Counted from the first letter of the stretch, positions 35,143-44,699 are shown. The stretch is DNA of 64,000 bases from Acidocella sp. (GCA_026224875.1 JAMFRU010000050.1:1-64000), one strand, 5' to 3'. Numbers and translations: made by a program. The notes: generated by a model from the letters alone, not told the origin.

Positions 35143-36066
35143 TTAGCCACCTTCGAGCGCACGGATGGTCACGGCAACGGCCGCGGTTCGGGTCTCGACG
35201 CCGAGCTTGGGGTATATTTGTTCCAGGTGTTTATCGATTGTGCGGTAGCTGATCTCGAGAATTTGCGCGATGTCGCGGTTGGATTTACCGCGCGCGAGCC
35301 AGAGCAGCACCTCGGCCTCGCGGGGGGTGAGCTTGCCCCGCTCCTGCAGGCGGCTGATGTCGTTGTTACGGTCATGTGCCGTAATACGCAACAAAAACTC
35401 GCCGTCGGCGAGGGGACCGATCAAGGCGAATTCCACCTGCTTCTTGCTCGGCTCCGGCATCAGGCAGGTGATGGTCTCGGCGATATGTTGCGGCTTAGGT
35501 GCCAGCTTTGCGCGCAGCCAGTCGCGCACGTCAGGCGGCAATTGCATGCCCGCTGCGAGGCCGCCAAGCAGTTGGGAAGCCTGGTGCGTGCTCCAGCGCA
35601 GATGCCCGGCGGCATCGGTGGCGAGCAGGTGGCGGCCCGAGACGTCCATGGCGTGCTGGGCGCTCCGGGTCAGCTGCGCAGTGGCCAGATGCACACGGAT
35701 GCGCGCGATCAACTCGTCAGGCGCCACGGGCTTTGTCACATAATCCACCCCGCCCGCCTGCAGCCCATTCACCACACTTTCGGAATCGGTAAGGCCGGTC
35801 ATGAAGATGACCGGCACCAGAGCGAGGTTGGCGTTGTGCTTGATGCGGCGGCAGGTCTCGAAACCGTCCAGGCCGGGCATCAGCGCGTCGAGCAGAATCA
35901 CGTCCGGCGTGACCTGTTCCAGCAGCATCAGCGCCATGTCGCCTTGCATGGCCACCAACACGTTGAAGCCGGCCGGCTCCAGAATGTCGATCAGCAGGCG
36001 CAGCATCGTCGGCTCGTCATCGATGACCAGAATGGTGGCGCGCTGTCCTGTGTCAGGGCGGATCAT
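35143..36066 (-). CDS. Response regulator with LuxR-type DNA-binding domain
   Basis: A 307-residue two-component regulator. The N-terminal receiver (about residues 10-125) has the acidic pair VIDDEP, the phospho-acceptor Asp in ILLDALMPGL and a Lys in YVTKPV. A middle region (about 140-230, without a clear domain) is followed by a LuxR helix-turn-helix (about 240-300: LTPREAEVLLWLARGKSNRD, ISYRTIDKHLEQIYPKLGV). The ATG at 36066 overlaps the end of the kinase gene by 14 nt and has GGAG 7 nt upstream. It is the cognate partner of the NCS1-fused kinase and probably activates the amide genes nearby. Confidence 0.92.
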   Translation of the reverse strand: MIRPDTGQRATILVIDDEPTMLRLLIDILEPAGFNVLVAMQGDMALMLLEQVTPDVILLDALMPGLDGFETCRRIKHNANLALVPVIFMTGLTDSESVVNGLQAGGVDYVTKPVAPDELIARIRVHLATAQLTRSAQHAMDVSGRHLLATDAAGHLRWSTHQASQLLGGLAAGMQLPPDVRDWLRAKLAPKPQHIAETITCLMPEPSKKQVEFALIGPLADGEFLLRITAHDRNNDISRLQERGKLTPREAEVLLWLARGKSNRDIAQILEISYRTIDKHLEQIYPKLGVETRTAAVAVTIRALEGG

Positions 36067-39000
36067 CGGCAATCTCCTCAAGCGCCTTCAGAAACTCCGG
36101 CAGGCGGAGAGATTCGACCAGGGCCTGCAGCGTGGTGCTAAGCTCACGTGCTGCTGGGTCTTCCAAGGCGACCTTGCTCAGGCATTCCTGCAGGCCGCGG
36201 ACGAAACCGATGCCGGCGAGCGTGCGCAATTGCGCGACATGCGGGCGCATCGCGGCGCGCCCGGCCAATAAATCATCGGCACTCTCCACAGGAGGCGGTG
36301 TGCTGGTTTGGGTATGCCAGCGCAGGCGGAGCAACTGACCGATGGTCTCAAAGAGGAGTGAAATATCGACCGGCTTGGCGAGCACGGCATCATAAGGCAC
36401 GGCCGGACCCGGGCGTAGTTCCGGCGCGTGGGCCGAGAGGATAACGATTGGGGTGGCCGCATGCCGCCCCGTGCGCAAATGCCTGGCCAGGGCAAGCCCG
36501 TCGAATTCCGGCGCGCTATCCAGCGGCATCGAGATGTCGAGCAGGAAGAGATCAGCATCATGCTCTTGCGCCAGACGCAGGCAGGATGGGCCGTCTGGTG
36601 CGGTGAGAAGCGTGAAGCCAGCAGGGGTGAGCGCGTCGCGCAGCAAGGCGCGGTGCAATGCATTGTCCTCCGCGGCGATGATGCTGCGGCGCGGGCCGTC
36701 GTAACCGGTGATGCGGCTGGGAATGGCGGCGGCCGGGCGCGGCTGGGCGGCCGCAGGCAGGCGCAGCTGCACCTTGAACCGGCTGCCAACCCCTGGCGTG
36801 CTTTCCACCGAGATGCGCCCGCCGAGAATCTCCGCCAGCAATTTGGTGATGGTGAGGCCGAGCCCGATGCCCTGCACCGGGGCCATGCCGGGCGGCGGGG
36901 CGACACGTTCGAACGGCTCGAAAATGCGTTTGATATTGGCCGGCGCGATGCCCGGGCCGGTATCACTGACCTCGAACTCCATCACCTCGCCGGGAATGCG
37001 CAGGGTGAAGCATATATGCCCGGTTTCGGTGAATTTGAGCGCGTTGGAGAGCAGGTTGATGAGGATCTGGCGCAGACGGATTTCGTCGGTAAACACGCTG
37101 GCGGGCAGCCGGGCGGGATAGTCGAATCGGAAGTCGAGCCCTTTTGCCGCCGCCTGCAAACGGAACATGCCGGCGATCTGGGACAGAAAATCCATCAGCC
37201 GCACCTCGCGCCGCTCAATCTCGATGCGCCCGGCCTCGATTTTGGAAATATCCATCAACCCTTCGATGAGCCCCTGCATATGTTCGCCGCCGCGGCGGAT
37301 AATCCGCATGGCCTCGCGCCGGTGCGGCGGGATGGAGTCGTCCTGTTCCAGCAATTGGGCATAGCCCAGCACGGCATTCAGCGGTGTGCGCAACTCATGG
37401 CTAACGCTGACGATGAAGCGGGTTTTCGCGAGGTTGGCAGCCTCGGCCACGGCGCGGGCGCGGGCCAGCATGGCATCGGTACGGCGGTGCGCGTCGATTT
37501 CGGTGAGGAGGAGCTGCGTCTGCCGGCGGCTTTCCTCCTCGGCGGCGCGGCTGGCTTCGCGCGCCAACACTTGCAGCCAGGCGAACACGCCGGCTACCAG
37601 CAGCAAGCAGATGAAGGCACGCCAGAGGGTGGTGGCGAGCAGGTCGCCCGGTGCCAGGCGCAGGCTGCCTGACTGCCAGTAAAGCCCGGCGAGGATCAAC
37701 CCGAGCAGGAGCCCGGCCAGTGAGAACACGCCGAGGAAACGCAGCAGCACTGGGTCGAGCCGTGAGCGCAGGCCGGCGGGCAGGATGCGCCGCATCAGGG
37801 TGGTGATCTGCGCGCTGTAGCGGGCATGCGGCTTGCAGGCGTCGTGGCAGCGGGAATCCAGCGTGCAGCACAGTGAGCAAATGGGTGCCGCATAGGCCGG
37901 GCAGTAGGCGATATCCTGCGGCTCGAAGGCATTGCCGCATACGCCGCAGGCGCGCTCGCCCTGGCTCTGCCAAGCGCGGCGAGGCTTGCGGGCGAGGTAG
38001 TAGCGCCCCTTGGTGGCCCAGGCGATGGCGGGCACGGTGACGAAGGTCGCTGCCAGCGCCAGGAACGGTGCGAAAGCATGGGCATAGGCACCCAGCAGCC
38101 CGGCCACGGCGGCCGCCCCCACCAGCGTGGCCACGGCCATGGCACCCGTGCCGACCGGGTTTATGTCGTACAGATGCGCGCGCTTGAACTCGATATTGCG
38201 CGGGCCCAGGCGCAAGCCTTTGACCAGAACCAGATCCGTGAAAATCGTCCCAACCCAGGCGCAGGCCAGTACGGAGTAGAACGACAGTAACGGCTCAATG
38301 GAGCGGTAGATGTCGAGCTCCATCAGCAGCAGCGCGAAGGCGGTGTTGAAGACCAGCCAGACGACGCGGCCGGGATGGTGATGGGTGAGGCGGGAGAAGA
38401 AATTCGACCAGGCGATGGAGCCGGCATAGGCGTTGGTGACGTTGATTTTGGTCTGTGCCACGGCCACCAGCGCGGCGGCGGCGGCCAGGGCCAGCGGGCC
38501 GGGTAGGAACAGCCCATAGGCGACACGGTACATATTGGCAGGCCGCCCCGCCTCGAGCCCGTAGCCAGCATGCAGCGCCAGCACTGCGAGAACCGAGCCG
38601 GCCAGGGCCTTGAGCATGCCGGGGATCACCCAGCCCGGCCCGGCGAGGATCAGCGCCGTCCACCACCGCCACCGCCGCCCTGGGGTGGGTGGTGGCAGGA
38701 AGCGCAGATAATCGACCTGCTCGCCGATTTGCGCCAGCAGTGAAGCAATGACCGAGGCGCAGATGCCAAAGGGCAGCAGAGCGAAGCCGGCATGGCCCGT
38801 GTTGCCGGGAAAGTGCCGCCAGCCATGCAGCAGTGCCGGATGCATGGCTACGTAGATGATGGGCAGAAAATTCAGCACCAGCCAGAAAGGCTGAGTCCAG
38901 GCCTGGAAGCGGCTGATGAAGGTGACGCCGTAGGCCACCAGTGGAATAATGCCAGCGGCACTCAGTATATAGCCGAGCCAGAGCGGCACGCTGAACACCA

Positions 39001-39427
39001 GCTCCAACATGCCGGCAAAAATTGAGGCCTCGATGGCGAAAAAGATGAAGGTGAAGGAGGCGTAGATAAGCGAGGTGATCGTCGAGCCGATATAGCCGAA
39101 GCCGGCGGCGCGGGTGAGCAGATCGATATCAACCCCGGCGCGAGCTGCCGCATAGGAGATGGGGGCGGCAGTGATGGCAATGAGCAGGCCGACGGCGATG
39201 ATGGCCGCCACCGCATTGACGGTGCCGTACTGCAAGGTGATGCCGCCGCCAATGGCCTCCAAGGCGAGGAAGGAGGTGGCGCCGAAAGCCGTGTTGGCGA
39301 TTTTGGGTGCGGAAAACTTGCGCGCCGACAGTGCCGTGAAGCGCAGGGCGTAATCTTCCATCGTCTCGTCAGCGACAAACTGGTTATACGAGCGGCGGAC
39401 CGATGAAATGCGCTGTGGAAGTGCCAT
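36053..39427 (-). CDS. NCS1 permease fused to a hybrid sensor histidine kinase
   Basis: A 1124-residue membrane protein combining a complete transporter with a signalling kinase. Residues 1-480 are an NCS1 (cytosine/purine/hydantoin-type) permease of about 12 helices. Residues 494-531 form a Cys-rich, probably metal-binding module with pattern C-x2-C-x11-C-x7-C-x2-CC-x5-C-x3-C. Two more helices (about 561-583 and 600-622) precede the HisKA domain (phospho-acceptor His677 in SVSHELRTPL), the HATPase domain (N-box Asn791, GIGLGLTIT near 853) and a receiver domain (phospho-acceptor Asp964). The last 80 residues have no clear domain. It is divergent from the fmdA gene, 187 bp away. It is most likely a transporter-type sensor of an amide, analogous to CbrA, which is a fused sodium-solute symporter kinase. 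Confidence 0.9.
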   Translation of the reverse strand: MALPQRISSVRRSYNQFVADETMEDYALRFTALSARKFSAPKIANTAFGATSFLALEAIGGGITLQYGTVNAVAAIIAVGLLIAITAAPISYAAARAGVDIDLLTRAAGFGYIGSTITSLIYASFTFIFFAIEASIFAGMLELVFSVPLWLGYILSAAGIIPLVAYGVTFISRFQAWTQPFWLVLNFLPIIYVAMHPALLHGWRHFPGNTGHAGFALLPFGICASVIASLLAQIGEQVDYLRFLPPPTPGRRWRWWTALILAGPGWVIPGMLKALAGSVLAVLALHAGYGLEAGRPANMYRVAYGLFLPGPLALAAAAALVAVAQTKINVTNAYAGSIAWSNFFSRLTHHHPGRVVWLVFNTAFALLLMELDIYRSIEPLLSFYSVLACAWVGTIFTDLVLVKGLRLGPRNIEFKRAHLYDINPVGTGAMAVATLVGAAAVAGLLGAYAHAFAPFLALAATFVTVPAIAWATKGRYYLARKPRRAWQSQGERACGVCGNAFEPQDIAYCPAYAAPICSLCCTLDSRCHDACKPHARYSAQITTLMRRILPAGLRSRLDPVLLRFLGVFSLAGLLLGLILAGLYWQSGSLRLAPGDLLATTLWRAFICLLLVAGVFAWLQVLAREASRAAEEESRRQTQLLLTEIDAHRRTDAMLARARAVAEAANLAKTRFIVSVSHELRTPLNAVLGYAQLLEQDDSIPPHRREAMRIIRRGGEHMQGLIEGLMDISKIEAGRIEIERREVRLMDFLSQIAGMFRLQAAAKGLDFRFDYPARLPASVFTDEIRLRQILINLLSNALKFTETGHICFTLRIPGEVMEFEVSDTGPGIAPANIKRIFEPFERVAPPPGMAPVQGIGLGLTITKLLAEILGGRISVESTPGVGSRFKVQLRLPAAAQPRPAAAIPSRITGYDGPRRSIIAAEDNALHRALLRDALTPAGFTLLTAPDGPSCLRLAQEHDADLFLLDISMPLDSAPEFDGLALARHLRTGRHAATPIVILSAHAPELRPGPAVPYDAVLAKPVDISLLFETIGQLLRLRWHTQTSTPPPVESADDLLAGRAAMRPHVAQLRTLAGIGFVRGLQECLSKVALEDPAARELSTTLQALVESLRLPEFLKALEEIADDPP

Positions 39428-39614
39428 TATACCCCTTCACCCAAAATTCGTTCGAGGCGTCTCGCTTTCTTTAACAGGTAAACGGCCAATCTGGCTTCTA
39501 AACGCACGTTAGCCGGTAAACCGCGCAGGGGAATACGCACTCCACCGTATTCCGTTCGGCCGGGCTAATTTGGAGGCTACCCTCCACGTAAGCCTGTAGC
39601 CAATGGAGATTCCC

Positions 39615-40847
39615 GTGCCAGAGACGCTGATCAAAGTCGATCTTTCCAGCTCGCCCCTGGGTAATGACATGCTGCACAACCGCTGGCATCCCGATATTCC
39701 CATGGTGGCCAAGGTGAAGCCCGGGGATGATTTCATCCTCGAATGCTACGACTGGACCGGCGGTTTCATCAAGAACAACGATTCCGCCGATGATGTTCGT
39801 GATATCGACCTCTCCACCGTGCATTATCTCTCCGGCCCCATCGAGGTGGAGGGGGCCGAGCCGGGAGACCTTCTGGTTGTGGATTTCCTCGATATCGGCG
39901 TGCTGCCCGGCAATGAATGGGGCTTCAATGGTTTCTTCTCGAAAAAAAATGGCGGCGGGTTTCTTACCGATCATTTCCCCCAGGCGCAGAAATCGATCTG
40001 GGATATCAAGGGCATGTTTACCAGCTCGCGGCATATACCTGGGGTTAATTTCGCCGGGCTTATCCACCCCGGCCTCATCGGCTGCCTGCCAGACCCAGCC
40101 ATGCTGGAGATGTGGAACACGCGCGAGGCAGCGCTGATCGCCACCAACCCCACACGTGTGCCAGGCCTGGCCAACCCGCCATTCGCCCCCACCGCGCATA
40201 TGGGGCGCATGCAGGGGGAAGCCCGCGATGCCGCGGCCGCCACGGGGGCGCGCACCGTGCCGCCGCGTGAGCATGGCGGCAATTGCGACATCAAGGATCT
40301 TTCGCGCGGTGCCAGGGTGTATTTCCCGGTCTATGTCAAAGGGGCGGGCCTGTCCGTCGGCGATCTGCATTTCAGCCAGGGCGATGGAGAAATCACCTTC
40401 TGCGGCGCCATCGAAATGCCGGGCTTCATTCATCTGGGCATCCATTCGCTCATCAAGGGCGGCATGGCGAAATACGGGATCAAGAACCCGATCTTCAAAC
40501 CCAGCCCGATCAAGCCGAATTACCAGGATTATCTGATTTTCGAGGGTATCTCCGTCGATGACAGCGGCACGCAGCATTATCTCGACATGTTCACCGCCTA
40601 TCAGCAGGCCTGTATGAATGCGATCAACTACCTTACCAAATTCGGCTATTCCGGCGCTCAGGCCTACTCCATCCTCGGCACCGCCCCCGTGCAGGGGCAT
40701 ATCTCCGGCATCGTCGATGTGCCCAATGCCTGCGCCACGCTCTATCTGCCGACCGAGATTTTCGAGTTCGATATCAACCCCACCGCCGCCGGTCCCACGC
40801 GCTTCATCACCCGCGGTGTCGACCTGCCGCTCTCGCCCGATAAGTGA
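39615..40847 (+). CDS. fmdA: Formamidase/acetamidase FmdA
   Basis: A 410-residue amidase of the FmdA/AmdA family that hydrolyses formamide or acetamide to the acid and ammonia. Segments such as HNRWHPDIPMVAKVKPGDDF, ECYDWTGGFIKNNDSADDV, REHGGNCDIKDLSRGARVYF and FCGAIEMPGFIHLGIHS match the Methylophilus-type formamidase. I prefer the GTG at 39615 (MPETLIKVDL, Shine-Dalgarno GGAG at 39605-39608) over the ATG at 39603. It is the first gene after the divergent promoter region facing the NCS1-kinase gene, and is followed 9 nt later by fmdB. Confidence 0.92.
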   Translation: MPETLIKVDLSSSPLGNDMLHNRWHPDIPMVAKVKPGDDFILECYDWTGGFIKNNDSADDVRDIDLSTVHYLSGPIEVEGAEPGDLLVVDFLDIGVLPGNEWGFNGFFSKKNGGGFLTDHFPQAQKSIWDIKGMFTSSRHIPGVNFAGLIHPGLIGCLPDPAMLEMWNTREAALIATNPTRVPGLANPPFAPTAHMGRMQGEARDAAAATGARTVPPREHGGNCDIKDLSRGARVYFPVYVKGAGLSVGDLHFSQGDGEITFCGAIEMPGFIHLGIHSLIKGGMAKYGIKNPIFKPSPIKPNYQDYLIFEGISVDDSGTQHYLDMFTAYQQACMNAINYLTKFGYSGAQAYSILGTAPVQGHISGIVDVPNACATLYLPTEIFEFDINPTAAGPTRFITRGVDLPLSPDK

Positions 40848-40856
40848 GGCCAGATA

Positions 40857-41183
40857 ATGCCAATTTATGATTATATGTGCACCACCTGCGGCCCCTTCAC
40901 CGCATTAATGCCGATGGCCGATTTCGACCTGGACCTTGGCTGCCCAGAATGCGGCACGGCAGCACCGCGGGCACTCCTCACCGCGCCGCATTTCGCGAAC
41001 ATGAACTCAGACCGCAAAAAGGCCTTCGCCGCCAACGAAAAATCATCCCACATCCCACAAACCACAGCCGCCACCGGCCGCCACCCACCCAGTTGCAGCT
41101 GCTGCAAACCCACCAAACGCACCGCCGACAGCCCCGCCATGAAGACCACCACCGGGTCCCGTCCGTGGATGATCAGCCATTGA
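40857..41183 (+). CDS. fmdB: FmdB zinc-ribbon protein
   Basis: A 108-residue protein whose N-terminal zinc ribbon has Cys8-x2-Cys11 (MCTTCGPF) and Cys29-x2-Cys32 (CPECGTA). FmdB-family proteins are encoded with formamidase and are thought to be regulatory. The C-terminal tail is Ser/Pro/Lys-rich and ends RPWMISH, with two further Cys pairs around residue 81 (CSCC). Its final codons and stop lie inside a 32-bp arm of the inverted repeat at 41170-41451, so the C-terminus is partly encoded by repeat DNA. Confidence 0.88.
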   Translation: MPIYDYMCTTCGPFTALMPMADFDLDLGCPECGTAAPRALLTAPHFANMNSDRKKAFAANEKSSHIPQTTAATGRHPPSCSCCKPTKRTADSPAMKTTTGSRPWMISH

Positions 41184-41451
41184 GGGTTTAAGGAAAAAGG
41201 CGGGGGCTCCGCCCCTCGACCCCGCTGGGGCCTGAAGCCCAGACCCCCACCACCCGGGCCTGAAACAGGGAGGGGGGCAATTTATCCTAGTATATGGCTT
41301 TCCATATACTAGGATAAATTGCCCCCTCCCTGTTTCAGACCCAGGTGGGATCCAAGGGCCCTTCGGCCCTTGGCGGGTCGTCACGCCGGAGGCGTGCTAC
41401 GCACGACGGCAGAGCCCTGGCCTTTTTCCTTAAACCCTCAATGGCTGATCA
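41170..41451. repeat. Nested inverted repeat between fmdB and amiE
   Basis: Outer arms 41170-41201 and 41420-41451 are a perfect 32-bp inverted repeat (arm starts TGATCAGCCATTGAGGG), containing the fmdB stop in one arm and the amiE stop at the edge of the other. Inside lies a near-perfect hairpin, 41260-41297 pairing with 41302-41338, with a single one-base bulge and a 4-nt loop. Smaller GC-rich palindromes (GGGGGCTCCGCCCC near 41202, AGGGCCCTTCGGCCCT near 41355) are also present. It likely acts as a bidirectional terminator of two convergent genes, but its size and mirrored stop codons suggest a repeat or mobile origin. Confidence 0.85.
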
Positions 41452-42471
41452 CTCGGTCGGGATTCCGTCGATTGGGCATTCGGCTGTCCCGGGGGCGGTG
41501 CGGGTGATGGCTTCGACTTTGGCGCGGGTGGCTTCGGGGTCGGTTACCCATTCGCGGTAGAAGTCGAAGGGGCAGATGGCCATGCCGGGCTGGTTTTCGC
41601 GTGAGTTGATCATGCCTGTGTAGCCACGGTGCAGGAGTTTGTAGAGGTGGTTTTGTGATTGCATATTTTTGCGGGCGTCGCGGATGAGGAATTTTGAGAG
41701 GGCAGCGTATTGAATGCCGTAATCCTCTTCGCCGCATTCGCCGAGGGTGCGGCCGTCGAAGCCGATGAGGGCGGAGTGGCCGAAATAGGAATAGACGCCG
41801 TCGAATCCGGTGGCGTTGGCCACGGCAACGTAGACGTTGTTTGACCAGGCCATGGCTTTGGACATGAGGATTTGCTGCTCCTTGGCCGGGTACATATAGC
41901 CCTGGCAGCGGATGATGAGTTCCGCACCTTTCATTGCGCAGTCACGCCAGATTTCGGGGTAATTGCCGTCATCGCAGATGATGAGGCTGATTTTCATGCC
42001 CTTTGGTCCATCCGACACATAGGTGCAGCCGCCGGGATACCAGCCTTCGACCGGCACCCAGGGCATGATCTTGCGGTATTTTTGTACGATCTCACCCTGG
42101 TCGTTGATGAGGACGAGGGTGTTGTAGGGGACTTTATGGGGGTGTTCCTCATGGCGCTCGCCGGTGAGGGAAAACACGCCCCAGACTTTTGCACTTCTGC
42201 AGGCCGCGGCAAAGATTTCCGTTTCCGCGCCGGGGATGACGGCGGCGGTTTCCATCATTTCGCCGGGGTCGTACATGATGCCTTGCGTCGAATATTCGGG
42301 GAAGACGATGAGATCGAGCCCCGGCAGGCCGAGCTTGATGCCGGGGATCATGGCCGCGATTTTATGGGCGTTTTCCAGCACCTCTGCCTTGGTGTGCAGA
42401 CGGGGCATTTTGTAATTGACAACGGCAACGCCGACCGTGTCGGCACTGCTCGAAATATCTCCATGCAGCAT
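41449..42471 (-). CDS. amiE: Aliphatic amidase AmiE
   Basis: A 340-residue nitrilase-superfamily amidase hydrolysing short aliphatic amides (acetamide, propionamide, formamide). The catalytic triad residues are Glu59 (FPEYS), Lys134 (KYRKIM) and Cys166 ([10 protein letters not shown]), at the same positions as in Pseudomonas AmiE. The start [20 protein letters not shown] is closely related. The ATG at 42471 has AAAGG about 8 nt upstream. No AmiC/AmiR pair is present; the NCS1-kinase system nearby may replace it. It is convergent with fmdB and followed upstream by the NCS1 permease gene on the same strand. Confidence 0.95.
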   Translation of the reverse strand: MLHGDISSSADTVGVAVVNYKMPRLHTKAEVLENAHKIAAMIPGIKLGLPGLDLIVFPEYSTQGIMYDPGEMMETAAVIPGAETEIFAAACRSAKVWGVFSLTGERHEEHPHKVPYNTLVLINDQGEIVQKYRKIMPWVPVEGWYPGGCTYVSDGPKGMKISLIICDDGNYPEIWRDCAMKGAELIIRCQGYMYPAKEQQILMSKAMAWSNNVYVAVANATGFDGVYSYFGHSALIGFDGRTLGECGEEDYGIQYAALSKFLIRDARKNMQSQNHLYKLLHRGYTGMINSRENQPGMAICPFDFYREWVTDPEATRAKVEAITRTAPGTAECPIDGIPTE

Positions 42472-42546
42472 GTTCTGAACCTTTCGTGAAATGAAACATA
42501 AAAGGCCGGGTGCGGTGGAGCACCCGGCCAGTACGGCGGCCTAGCT

Positions 42547-44229
42547 TTAGAGGTTAAGGTCGGCCGGCGTGCCGAAGGAGAGCACAGGATCGGCGTGCGG
42601 CCGTTTGCACATGTCGTCACAGTTTGCTTCGAGCGAGCAGCAGAGCGAGCAGATATTGCCCTTGAGGAAGGGGCAGCTGGCCATGTCCAGTTGCTCATAC
42701 TCGTAGCCGCATGAGACGCAGCTCAGCGTGCTATGCGTTATACCGGCATGGGCGCTGGGCTCACGCGCGATATAGTATTTGCCCTTGGTGGCGATGCAGA
42801 TGATGGGCGAGAGAATGAAGGAGACGCCAAGGGCGATGAAGGCGGAATAGGCCTGCGCATAGGCGCCGAACAGGTTGAAGAACGCGAGCACGGAGATGAC
42901 CGAGGCGATGGCCATGGCGCCGAAGCCGACGGGATTGAAATTATAGAGATGCGCGCGTTTGAATTCTACGTAAGACGGGCTGAGTTTCAGCAGCGGCTTG
43001 TTGATGACGAGGTCGGCCGTGACGGCGCCGATCCAGGCGACGGCGACGTTGGAGTAGAAGCCGAGAATATGCCCGAGGAAGCTGAACATGTTCAGCTCCA
43101 TCATGGTGAGCGAGATGCCGACATTGAAGAAGATGTATACGATGCGGCCAGGATGGGCATGGAAGATGCGCGAGAAGAAGTTCGACCAGGAGAGCGAGCC
43201 CGAATAGGCGTTGGTGACGTTGATCTTGATCTGCGAGAGGATCACGAAGAATGTTGCGACGGACACCGCCACCATGCCGGCGCCAAAAATATAGGTGAAG
43301 CCGGTGTGGTACATCTGGATGGGCTCGTTCGATTTGGCGAGCGGCGTGCCATGGCTGAAGGCGAGCGAGGCGAAGAACGAGCCCATAAGCTGCTTGGCGG
43401 CGCCCAGGATAACCCAGCCAGGCCCTGCACCGAGCACGGCAAGCCACCAGCCGAAGGAGTTTTTCGCCGTCTTGTCCGGCATGAAGCGCAGATAATCCGC
43501 CTGCTCGCCGATTTGTGCGATGAGCGAAAGGGCGATGCCGGCAGCCGCACCGAACAGCAGCGGGTTGAAGCTTGAACCGCTCGGCGATGCGCCTGCGAAA
43601 TGGAACCAGGTGTTTATGGCGTGCGGGTCCATATACAGCACGGCGACCGGCGGTGCGAACAGCAGCGTGAGCCAGATTGGCTGTGTCCACACCTGCAGTT
43701 TTGAAAGCAACGTCATACCGAAAGCCACGAGCGGGATGATCATGAGCGAACCCAGCGCGTAGCCAATCGGCAACGGAATGCCAAAATACAGATTGAAGGC
43801 CTGCGCCATGATCGAGCCTTCAAGTGCGAAGAAGATGAAGGTGAACGAGGCGTAGATGACCGAGGTGATGGTGGAGCCGAGATAGCCGAAACCGGCGCCG
43901 CGCGTGAGTAGATCGACATCGACATTATACTTGGCGCAGTAATAGGCGATGGGGATGCCGGTAAGAAAGATGATCACGGCGGCGGCGATGATGCCCCAGA
44001 ACGCATTTTCAAACCCATAGGCCACGGCGAGCGAGCCGCCGATGGCCTGGTCGGCAAGATAGGCGATGCCGCCAAGTGCCGCCGAAAAGACCGCATATTG
44101 CGACCAGGTACGAAAGCTCTTGGGTGCGTAGCGTAGCGAGTAATCCTCGATGACCGGATTCGCAACAAATTTATTAAATTTGCGCTGCGGCGGCGGGACG
44201 CTGGTAATGACCGGATCTGATGCAGACAT
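42547..44229 (-). CDS. NCS1-family permease with Cys-rich C-terminal module
   Basis: A 560-residue inner-membrane transporter of the NCS1 (cytosine/purine/allantoin) family with about 12 helices (residues about 25-480). It shares TDLV, NIxFKRAHLYNxNPVGxGAMA and GSTITSVIYASFTFIFF segments with the kinase-fused permease. The C-terminal module repeats its Cys pattern exactly (SCVSCGYEYEQLDM, then SLCCSLEANCDDMCKR). The ATG at 44229 has GGAGG 5 nt upstream; the ATG at 44241 is less likely. It lies upstream of amiE on the same strand and may import the amide or a related heterocycle. Confidence 0.93.
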   Translation of the reverse strand: MSASDPVITSVPPPQRKFNKFVANPVIEDYSLRYAPKSFRTWSQYAVFSAALGGIAYLADQAIGGSLAVAYGFENAFWGIIAAAVIIFLTGIPIAYYCAKYNVDVDLLTRGAGFGYLGSTITSVIYASFTFIFFALEGSIMAQAFNLYFGIPLPIGYALGSLMIIPLVAFGMTLLSKLQVWTQPIWLTLLFAPPVAVLYMDPHAINTWFHFAGASPSGSSFNPLLFGAAAGIALSLIAQIGEQADYLRFMPDKTAKNSFGWWLAVLGAGPGWVILGAAKQLMGSFFASLAFSHGTPLAKSNEPIQMYHTGFTYIFGAGMVAVSVATFFVILSQIKINVTNAYSGSLSWSNFFSRIFHAHPGRIVYIFFNVGISLTMMELNMFSFLGHILGFYSNVAVAWIGAVTADLVINKPLLKLSPSYVEFKRAHLYNFNPVGFGAMAIASVISVLAFFNLFGAYAQAYSAFIALGVSFILSPIICIATKGKYYIAREPSAHAGITHSTLSCVSCGYEYEQLDMASCPFLKGNICSLCCSLEANCDDMCKRPHADPVLSFGTPADLNL

Positions 44230-44699
44230 AAAAACCTCCATGGGCGGGAGCTACCCGGATGATTCGATGCCGTGTACTATTGTTTCCTGCGGGGATATGA
44301 CGATACGCGGGCCCTGCCTGGGAATAAGGCGCTTAACCGGGGGGTGTGCGGCGTTCTACGTATAAGGCAATGTATAAGGCAATCAGTCCGGACATAGCTT
44401 GGTGTGAGTCGCGCTCTGAAAGAGTGGATGACGTCGCCTGCCGCTGACGAGCCATGTTCGCGATACAACTGGCCCAAGCTCAAGCGGGCCGGGCGTAGGG
44501 GTATAAGCGTGGCTCACCGTTCAATGATAATTTAACATTTTACAGGAAATACCATACTCACTACCCGTCAGGCTTCCTGAAAACGCATGGCTTGGCAAAA
44601 TTTGCCGCTGGAGAGGAGCTTCTTGATCGGTCAACATGGAACGCGGCCGGGCGGCAGGCCGGCAACATCGCGATTAAACGCATCACACGAGCACAGCCC
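44230..44699. other. Divergent intergenic region with a 12-bp tandem repeat
   Basis: About 470 bp between the NCS1 permease gene (minus) and the molybdoenzyme gene (plus). A perfect two-copy tandem repeat of GTATAAGGCAAT occupies 44360-44383. The rest is likely promoter DNA for both genes, with no recognised protein or RNA gene. Confidence 0.45.
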
